Assembly (NCBI GenBank): GCA_017528375.1
Contig: JAFXOY010000052.1
Coordinates: 1-60,450 of the forward strand
Length of the DNA: 60,450 nucleotides
Reading direction: 5' to 3'
DNA from: Clostridia bacterium
Lineage (GTDB): Bacteria; Bacillota; Clostridia; TANB77; CAG-508
The notes below the pieces were generated by a model. It did not search any database. It was not told the DNA's origin and saw only the letters and a list, made by a program, of their open reading frames with translations. The translations under genes were made by a program, and so were the position numbers. Position 1 is the first letter of the stretch; each line of letters opens with the position of its first letter. This document shows, piece by piece, positions 55,753-60,450 of this stretch.

Positions 55753-55769
55753 CCACTTTCCTTTTTTTA
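55734..55769 (+). terminator. Terminator overlapping the spoIIE stop
   Basis: AGTGGCTAA pairs with TTAGCCACT (six-base loop), followed by a long T run. The stem includes the last codons of spoIIE. Confidence 0.85.
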
Positions 55770-55803
55770 TAGAAAAATGTTTACAATAAAAAAGTAGTTG
55801 TGT

Positions 55804-55809
55804 TATAAT
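55804..55809 (+). promoter_or_regulatory. Extended -10 promoter of the Ig-like/GGDEF operon
   Basis: TGTTATAAT gives an extended -10 about 28 nt before the start codon; no good -35 at 17 bp. Confidence 0.45.
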
Positions 55810-55836
55810 TTTAAAAGAATTAAATGAGGTGATTAA

Positions 55837-56751
55837 ATGAATCAAATATTATTAACAAATGAAGAAACTGGTAAAAGTTCTAATGGAATGAAACCAGTTA
55901 TAAGATTTTTTGCAGTGGTAGCAATAGTATTTGCTATTGTTTTAATTGTTGAAGGTATTTTACATCTTTACAATAATTTAAACAAAAGAAATGATTATTC
56001 AAAACCACAGTTAAGCTACGAGAAAAATGGTAGTTCAATTAATTTAAAAGTAGATGGCGAAATTGGACTTAATAAAGTTACATATTCATGGAATGATGGA
56101 AATGAAACAGTTTTATCTGCTGATGGAAGAAAAAGTGTAAGCTACAATATCGAAATTCCACAAGGAGACAGTACATTAAAAGCAGTTGTAAAAGATGTGG
56201 AAGGACACGAAACAAAATTTGAAGATATTGAAATTTCATTTAACGAATCTGATGATACTGTAAAACCTGAAATAAAAATTGAAAATGTTAGTGGTAAATT
56301 AGAAGTTACTGCAACAGATGAAAAAGAAATTGATTATTTAACTTATCAATGGGAAGGGGCAGATGAGGTTAGAATTGAACAATCAGAAGAAGATAAAACA
56401 AAAATTGTACAAACTATAGAAGTTGAAAAAGGAACAAAAAAATTAACTTTAGTTGCTGTTGATAAAACTGGAAATAAACAAACTGTAACAAAGAAAATTA
56501 TTGGATCTAATGGACCAGCAATAAGTGCTTCACTAGATGGGGATAATTTCGTAATTAAAGTTACAGATGAATTCGGAATTACAAAGATTGAGTATACACA
56601 TAATGATGAACAAAAAACAGTAGAAGGAATTCCAGAAAATGCCAAAGAGTTTGAATTTAGAGTGCCACTAAAAGATGGAGTAAACTTACTAAAAATTAAT
56701 GCTTATGAAAACGGAATTATGACAGAATACAAATGCAAAAAGACAAAATAA
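55837..56751 (+). CDS. Single-pass membrane protein with Ig-like repeats
   Basis: The 304-residue protein has a cytoplasmic N-terminus, one helix (about residues 23-46) and an extracellular part of three similar beta-sandwich repeats (about 55-125, 130-220, 225-300), with matching segments such as KVTYSWNDGNETVL, YLTYQWEGADEVRI and KIEYTHNDEQKTVE. Each repeat looks like a bacterial Ig-like domain. The function is unknown; sensing or binding at the surface is plausible. It is the first gene of a probable operon with the receiver-GGDEF protein, 17 nt downstream. The ribosome site is GAGGTG. Confidence 0.75.
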   Translation: MNQILLTNEETGKSSNGMKPVIRFFAVVAIVFAIVLIVEGILHLYNNLNKRNDYSKPQLSYEKNGSSINLKVDGEIGLNKVTYSWNDGNETVLSADGRKSVSYNIEIPQGDSTLKAVVKDVEGHETKFEDIEISFNESDDTVKPEIKIENVSGKLEVTATDEKEIDYLTYQWEGADEVRIEQSEEDKTKIVQTIEVEKGTKKLTLVAVDKTGNKQTVTKKIIGSNGPAISASLDGDNFVIKVTDEFGITKIEYTHNDEQKTVEGIPENAKEFEFRVPLKDGVNLLKINAYENGIMTEYKCKKTK

Positions 56752-56768
56752 AAGTTAGGTGAGTGCAA

Positions 56769-57692
56769 ATGATTCAATATATATACATTATAGATGAAGA
56801 AGAGAGTTTATATAACAAATTAAATGAATTGTTTAGAGAAGAAAAGCTATTATGTTTTAGAAACGTTAATAAAAGTAATATTGATGTTGCTCTAAAAAAT
56901 ATACCAGAACTAATTATCATAAATGAAGATACTTTAAATGGAGATATATTAGATGTCTGCAGAAAAATTAGAGAAAATGATGACAACAAAATTACACCTA
57001 TAATTGTTATTTCATCTAATACAGATCATAATCACAGAGTTGAAATTTTAAAAGCATCTGTTGAACATTTTATAAAAAAACCAATAGATGAGGAATATTT
57101 ATATTATACAATTTTAAACATTATAAAACTTATAGATATTAACAGAACTGTAAGCCCATTGACAGGACTTCCTGGAAATGTACAAATTCAGGCTGAAATG
57201 AAGAAAAGATTAATGAATAAAGAAAAATTTGTAATGTTATATCTTGATTTAGATAATTTTAAAGCATACAATGATGTTTATGGATTTGTTAAAGGTGATG
57301 AAATTATTAAATTTACAGCTAGAACAATAGTAAAAAATGTTCATGAGATAGATAATGAAAATGGTTTTGTTGGGCATATAGGCGGAGATGATTTTGTTGC
57401 AATAATATCAAATGACAAATTTGAAACTTTATGCCAAAACATAATATTAGACTTTGATTACAATGTTCTTGATTATTTTACACAAGAACACATTGAAAAA
57501 GGATATATTGAAATTGAAAACAGAAAAGGAGTAATGGAAGAATTCCCACTAACATCAATTTCAATTGCCGTTGTTGAAGTAAATAATAATTTCCACAATA
57601 TTTTAGAAATAGGGGAAGTAGGAGCACAAATAAAACGCCTTTCTAAAAGTATAACAGGAAGTACATATGTAGTAAATAAAAGAAAAAATTAG
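56769..57692 (+). CDS. Degenerate receiver plus GGDEF-domain protein
   Basis: The 307-residue protein has an N-terminal receiver-like domain (about 1-120) and a GGDEF domain (about 128-307). In the receiver the phospho-acceptor position in PELIIINEDTLNGD is Asn rather than Asp, though the Lys of FIKKP remains. In the GGDEF domain the signature is GGDDF (205-209); the metal Asp pair in LYLDLDNF is kept, and no RxxD inhibitory site is seen. It may still make c-di-GMP or act as a binding or dead domain. ATG 56769 follows AGGTGAG. Its TAG stop begins a hairpin unit. Confidence 0.82.
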   Translation: MIQYIYIIDEEESLYNKLNELFREEKLLCFRNVNKSNIDVALKNIPELIIINEDTLNGDILDVCRKIRENDDNKITPIIVISSNTDHNHRVEILKASVEHFIKKPIDEEYLYYTILNIIKLIDINRTVSPLTGLPGNVQIQAEMKKRLMNKEKFVMLYLDLDNFKAYNDVYGFVKGDEIIKFTARTIVKNVHEIDNENGFVGHIGGDDFVAIISNDKFETLCQNIILDFDYNVLDYFTQEHIEKGYIEIENRKGVMEEFPLTSISIAVVEVNNNFHNILEIGEVGAQIKRLSKSITGSTYVVNKRKN

Positions 57693-57725
57693 GACAATTT
57701 GGGGACGCGTACCTAATTGTCCTAA
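57689..57725. repeat. GGGGACGCGT-core hairpin unit, copy 12
   Basis: TTAGGACAATT pairs with AATTGTCCTAA around TGGGGACGCGTACCT. The TAG (57690-57692) is the stop codon of the GGDEF gene. Confidence 0.85.
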
Positions 57726-57754
57726 AATATGTAATAAAAAACAAAGGAGGAAAA

Positions 57755-58780
57755 ATGGAAGAGCAAGGGTTAGTTGTAGTTAAAGATAATTTCTTATCTA
57801 GACTTACAAATGCATTAAAAAGATTTATCTTTAAAGGAAAAATGAAAGAGTCATTGCAAGAAGAAAATACATCTGATAACATATTTATTCAAGAAATAAT
57901 CGATAACAACGAATTTGTTCAAAAAGAAATTTTAGATGCTCGAAGAGCTTATAGAAAATATGTAATAAATAATACCAAAAATATTTCAACTGACATCTTA
58001 TCTTACATTGAAGGCAAAGTTAAAGAAAATCAATTAGAAATAAGACAATTAATTCGCATTAATAATGAGGACAGTTCCTTATATGAGGATATATTAAAAA
58101 TGATAGAAAATGAAATTAAAGATGTTAGCAAATTTAAATACAAGAATACAAAAACGGGTAGATATAATGTTCCGATGGGGGTTATAGGTATTGAATGTGA
58201 GAATTCTATAGATTCAATAAAAGCAATGTTTAAAGCAATATCAACGAGAAATTCTGTCATTATATTACACGATAAATACAATCAATATAGTACAGAAGCA
58301 TTAATATTATTGATTACAAAGGAATGTTTAAAGAACTTTTACATTGATGATAATATTATTCAAATGTTTTCAAAAGAAGAGATTGACTTGAGTAAATTAG
58401 ATAATTTTATACCAAAGTCATATGATGCAGTAAATAAAGAAAACAAGAAGATTGATACAATATATATCTATCAAGAAAACAATAAGTATGAGAAAGCGGT
58501 AAAAAATGAAATTGCAAGATTAGAAAGTATTGATGAGTTTAAAACTTATAAGATAAAACCAATAAAAGGAGATTTTGGAAATATTGTTAATTATTTAAAT
58601 ACTAATAATTCTTCAGCAGTTTGTATGTATACAGATAATTCACAAAAAGCATATAAGTTTATAAATTGGATAAATTCACCAAATGTTTTTGTAAATACTG
58701 GAATAAAAAGTTGTAAGGAAATAAATAATATTAGTGATTATTATAATTCAAAATATGTGTTACATGAAGACGTCTTTTAG
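57755..58780 (+). CDS. Aldehyde-dehydrogenase-like protein, ProA-related, degenerate
   Basis: The 341-residue protein seems to share the aldehyde dehydrogenase fold, closest in feel to ProA: a helical N-terminus with RRAYRKYVINNTKNI, then VPMGVIGIECENSIDSIKAM (about residues 145-165, where ProA has PLGVIGxIYE), NSVIILHD in place of the NAVILRG segment, and NWINSPNVFVNTG near the end (in place of VYVNASTR). The central catalytic Cys region is not recognisable, and the protein is about 70 residues shorter than ProA. It is probably not an active dehydrogenase. It follows the GGDEF gene by 62 nt with an AAAGGAGG ribosome site. Confidence 0.5.
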   Translation: MEEQGLVVVKDNFLSRLTNALKRFIFKGKMKESLQEENTSDNIFIQEIIDNNEFVQKEILDARRAYRKYVINNTKNISTDILSYIEGKVKENQLEIRQLIRINNEDSSLYEDILKMIENEIKDVSKFKYKNTKTGRYNVPMGVIGIECENSIDSIKAMFKAISTRNSVIILHDKYNQYSTEALILLITKECLKNFYIDDNIIQMFSKEEIDLSKLDNFIPKSYDAVNKENKKIDTIYIYQENNKYEKAVKNEIARLESIDEFKTYKIKPIKGDFGNIVNYLNTNNSSAVCMYTDNSQKAYKFINWINSPNVFVNTGIKSCKEINNISDYYNSKYVLHEDVF

Positions 58781-58790
58781 GAGGCGTTTT
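58769..58790 (+). terminator. Terminator overlapping the stop codon
   Basis: ACGTCT pairs with AGGCGT (one G-U pair) around TTTAGG, followed by TTTTT. The loop contains the TAG stop. Confidence 0.6.
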
Positions 58791-58816
58791 TATTATTTGT
58801 CAAATTTTAGTAATAT

Positions 58817-58844
58817 TTGCAAAACAGAAATAAAGTGGTATAAT
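58817..58844 (+). promoter_or_regulatory. Promoter of the sortase-like lipoprotein gene
   Basis: TTGCAA (58817-58822) and TATAAT (58839-58844) are 16 bp apart, with TGG giving an extended -10. Confidence 0.7.
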
Positions 58845-58879
58845 ATAGTTATATAATATTTTTAAGGAGGTAGCATTTT

Positions 58880-59557
58880 ATGCGTACACGGAAATTATAT
58901 TTAATTTTAGGTTTTTTGTTTTTTACAGCAATGTTATTAGTTGGATGTTCTAATGCTGCCGAATACGGTGGTGGTTATTTACAGCAGAATGTAGAGCAAA
59001 CAAATGTAATAGCAGCAGTAAAAACAAATAACGAGGTGAATCATTCGATTACTGCAACAACCACAACCCCTGAATCTATAATAACTACTGAACCTACAAC
59101 TAATGTTGAGATCAGTACAGAAGTTATTATTGAAACAGTAGAGGAATATATTCCTGATGACACTCTTGTTATCAGAGACAAGTATATTACTCTATCTTAT
59201 GGGGAAAACAGACAAGAGCTTTTAGATGCTAGTGATGTTCTTTATGATATTGATCCTATAACAACGGAACAAAATACGTTTTTAATAGGTCATAACTTTA
59301 AATCATTTAGCATTTTAGATTCTCTTACTGTTGGTGAGCAATTTGCTATGAACAATCATGGCATAATTACTCATTATGAAATTCAAAAGAGTGGAAGAGC
59401 TCGTCTCAACGATAGCCGAACAGATGCAACATATGTTGGCGAAGATGAAGAGTTTCTTTACAAAGATTTTGGATATCATGGATTTATTCTAATGACTTGT
59501 GACAAGCAAGATGAAGAGAATTATCGGTGGATAGTAGTTGCAAAGCAAATCGACTGA
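58880..59557 (+). CDS. Lipid-anchored sortase-family protein
   Basis: The 225-residue product has a lipoprotein signal (lipobox LLVGC, Cys23), a Thr-rich linker (about 45-85) and a sortase-like domain (about 92-225). The three catalytic residues are in place: H138 (FLIGHNF), C207 (ILMTCDK, in the position of the TLxTC motif) and R216 (NYRWIVV). Sortases join cleaved surface proteins to the wall or to each other. Anchoring by a lipid rather than a membrane helix is unusual. Codon use is less AT-rich than in the neighbours. It is monocistronic, with its own promoter, AAGGAGG ribosome site and terminator. Confidence 0.8.
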   Translation: MRTRKLYLILGFLFFTAMLLVGCSNAAEYGGGYLQQNVEQTNVIAAVKTNNEVNHSITATTTTPESIITTEPTTNVEISTEVIIETVEEYIPDDTLVIRDKYITLSYGENRQELLDASDVLYDIDPITTEQNTFLIGHNFKSFSILDSLTVGEQFAMNNHGIITHYEIQKSGRARLNDSRTDATYVGEDEEFLYKDFGYHGFILMTCDKQDEENYRWIVVAKQID

Positions 59558-59564
59558 ACTTCCT

Positions 59565-59598
59565 AAAAGGCAATACCAATTGGTATTGCCTTTTCTAT
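59565..59598 (+). terminator. Terminator of the sortase-like gene
   Basis: A perfect 30-bp palindrome (AAAAGGCAATACCAA and its complement, 59565-59594) with T residues after it. Confidence 0.85.
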
Positions 59599-59618
59599 TG
59601 GTGTTATCTTTAAATTGA

Positions 59619-59681
59619 TTACATTAATTCAAAATGTAACATAAATGTAATATTTGACCGAATAAGGTACTGCCGTAAGAT
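59619..59681 (+). promoter_or_regulatory. TGTAA repeat cluster and possible promoter
   Basis: ATTACA (59619), TGTAAC (59635-59640) and TGTAAT (59646-59651) form one inverted and two direct copies, the latter exactly 11 bp apart and directly before TTGACC (59654-59659). A weak TAAGAT (59676-59681) follows at 16 bp. The layout suits an activator that binds on one face of the helix. Confidence 0.35.
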
Positions 59682-59777
59682 TTTTAGAAATGCAATCAAA
59701 AAAAGCCTATTGCAAAATTTTTAAATATAATTAGAATTATAACGTACCAAAACAATTATAGAAAGGAGGAAAATATT

Positions 59778-60450
59778 ATGAAAAGTTTGTTAAAAAAGAC
59801 AAGTGTAATTTTTTTGAGTATGGTTTTGGTTGTATTACCAATAATTGGAGGTTTTGTCCCAGAAGTAAAAAATGAGGTGGAGGCTGCTACAGAATATTAT
59901 ACAATAGATAGCGAAGATGTGTATGCTAAATATGGACTTGATAGAAATAAATATGTAGCTACAGAGATAAGAAGAGATTACAAATATCGTGTAATTTATA
60001 AAGGATCTTTTTTTGCATACGGGATTCCTGCGACAGGTTATTATGGTCTTGCAGAGCAAGCAAGGTTTAACCAAGGTAAAACATTATCTTTAAGAAATAA
60101 TCTAGGGTATAGCAGTAATTTTACGATTACTAGTTCTACTAAAACAACGCATAGATATTCAGATGGGAAAAATTATGTCAATATAAGCGGAACAGTGCAA
60201 TATGATTATTATACATCATATGAAAGAACCAAACCAACAAATTTGCCAACTTATACTTTCCATTATAGTAATAATTGGTCAACATGCGATCGTACTTATA
60301 CAGCAGAAGTGTTAAGAAATGGACACCATAAAGTGTATTGGACAATTAAAGAAAAAACAACAAATGCTGGTTCAAATACAAACACAAATACAAACACAAA
60401 CACAAATACAAACACAAATACAAACACAAACACAAATACAAATACAAACA
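59778..60450 (+). CDS. Secreted protein with Asn-Thr repeats, cut by the window end
   Basis: The frame is open from ATG 59778 to the edge (224 codons shown). It has a signal peptide (MKSLLKKTSVIFLSMVLVV, cleavage near VEAA at about residue 37), a beta-rich region of about 160 residues with many Tyr, and then, from 60375, a strict Asn-Thr dipeptide repeat (12 or more pairs) encoded by alternating AAT/AAC and ACA. The repeat is probably a flexible linker to a domain beyond the window. The ribosome site AAAGGAGG is at 59762-59769. The protein has no recognised family. Repeat copy number may vary by slippage. Confidence 0.75.
   Translation, partial: MKSLLKKTSVIFLSMVLVVLPIIGGFVPEVKNEVEAATEYYTIDSEDVYAKYGLDRNKYVATEIRRDYKYRVIYKGSFFAYGIPATGYYGLAEQARFNQGKTLSLRNNLGYSSNFTITSSTKTTHRYSDGKNYVNISGTVQYDYYTSYERTKPTNLPTYTFHYSNNWSTCDRTYTAEVLRNGHHKVYWTIKEKTTNAGSNTNTNTNTNTNTNTNTNTNTNTNTN
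60375..60450 (+). repeat. Six-base tandem repeat encoding Asn-Thr
   Basis: At least 12 copies of AAYACA (Y is C or T) run to the window end without interruption, with T and C at the third position varying. Confidence 0.9.

Noticed and set aside
5144-57725. The dispersed palindromes as a CRISPR array
   Set aside because: Copies are kilobases apart with no spacer periodicity and no cas genes are present.
60375-60450. The tandem repeat at the right edge as a CRISPR or a telomere-like repeat
   Set aside because: The six-base unit is in frame, encodes Asn-Thr and has no spacers.
1-60450. tRNA or rRNA genes
   Set aside because: No GTTCRANNC T-loop with a matching acceptor stem and no rRNA-like GC-richer conserved block was noticed on either strand; a covariance search would settle it.

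Overview
The window reads as a chromosomal segment of an AT-rich, spore-forming, anaerobic Bacillota of the class Clostridia, probably a gut lineage. The support is a very low GC content, strong AGGAGG ribosome sites, many TTG and GTG starts, standard use of TGA as a stop, spoIIE, rubrerythrin, and the clostridial gene orders rpoB-rpoC, gdpP-rplI-dnaB, tilS-ftsH and DUF4321-radC-mreBCD-mrdA-minC. No rRNA, tRNA, phage, transposase or CRISPR array was seen.

Layout. 0.1-9.3 kb is an accessory region: zinc-ribbon/TM2 and OB-fold membrane proteins, a kinase-GNAT pair, a Cu/Zn superoxide dismutase homologue, two tandem HAM1-like pyrophosphatase homologues, two tandem Stealth sugar-phosphate transferases, a small lipoprotein and a FliB-like lysine methylase. 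9.4-15.8 kb on the minus strand carries a one-module nonribosomal peptide synthetase (condensation, adenylation, carrier, reductase) followed 21 nt later by an orphan histidine kinase. 16-23.7 kb is rpoBC with a long leader. 23.9-26.3 kb is a surface protein. 26.4-31.5 kb is gdpP, three small membrane protein genes, rplI and dnaB. 31.6-33.0 kb holds twin SleB-type hydrolases with matching operators. 33.3-36.9 kb is tilS, ftsH and rubrerythrin. 37.1-41.5 kb is a 1473-residue NlpC/P60-SpaA surface protein. 41.7-45.8 kb is tex, a signal peptidase pair and a ZIP transporter. 45.9-52.2 kb is the cell-shape operon. 52.2-58.8 kb carries two minus-strand unknowns, spoIIE, an Ig-like membrane protein, a degenerate receiver-GGDEF protein and an aldehyde-dehydrogenase-like protein. 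58.9-60.45 kb has a lipid-anchored sortase homologue and a secreted Asn-Thr repeat protein that runs off the edge.

The most unusual signal is a family of about twelve dispersed palindromic elements built from hairpin units with a GGGGACGCGT or GGGGACGGACTCA core and variable but self-complementary arms. Two copies, before dnaB and before tilS, are about 118 bp, three-unit, cloverleaf-capable and in opposite orientation. Most copies sit tightly between a stop codon and the next Shine-Dalgarno sequence, and several start inside a TAG stop. They resemble REP/MITE-type elements, but no REP-associated transposase gene is in the window.

How the genes work together: rpoBC, rplI, dnaB, tilS, ftsH and tex are housekeeping; mreBCD, mrdA and minC shape the cell; the SleB-like enzymes, NlpC/P60 protein, sortase-like lipoprotein, signal peptidases and SpaA proteins point to extensive cell-surface remodelling; gdpP and the GGDEF-like protein imply cyclic dinucleotide metabolism; the synthetase probably makes an N-acyl aminoaldehyde-type small molecule.
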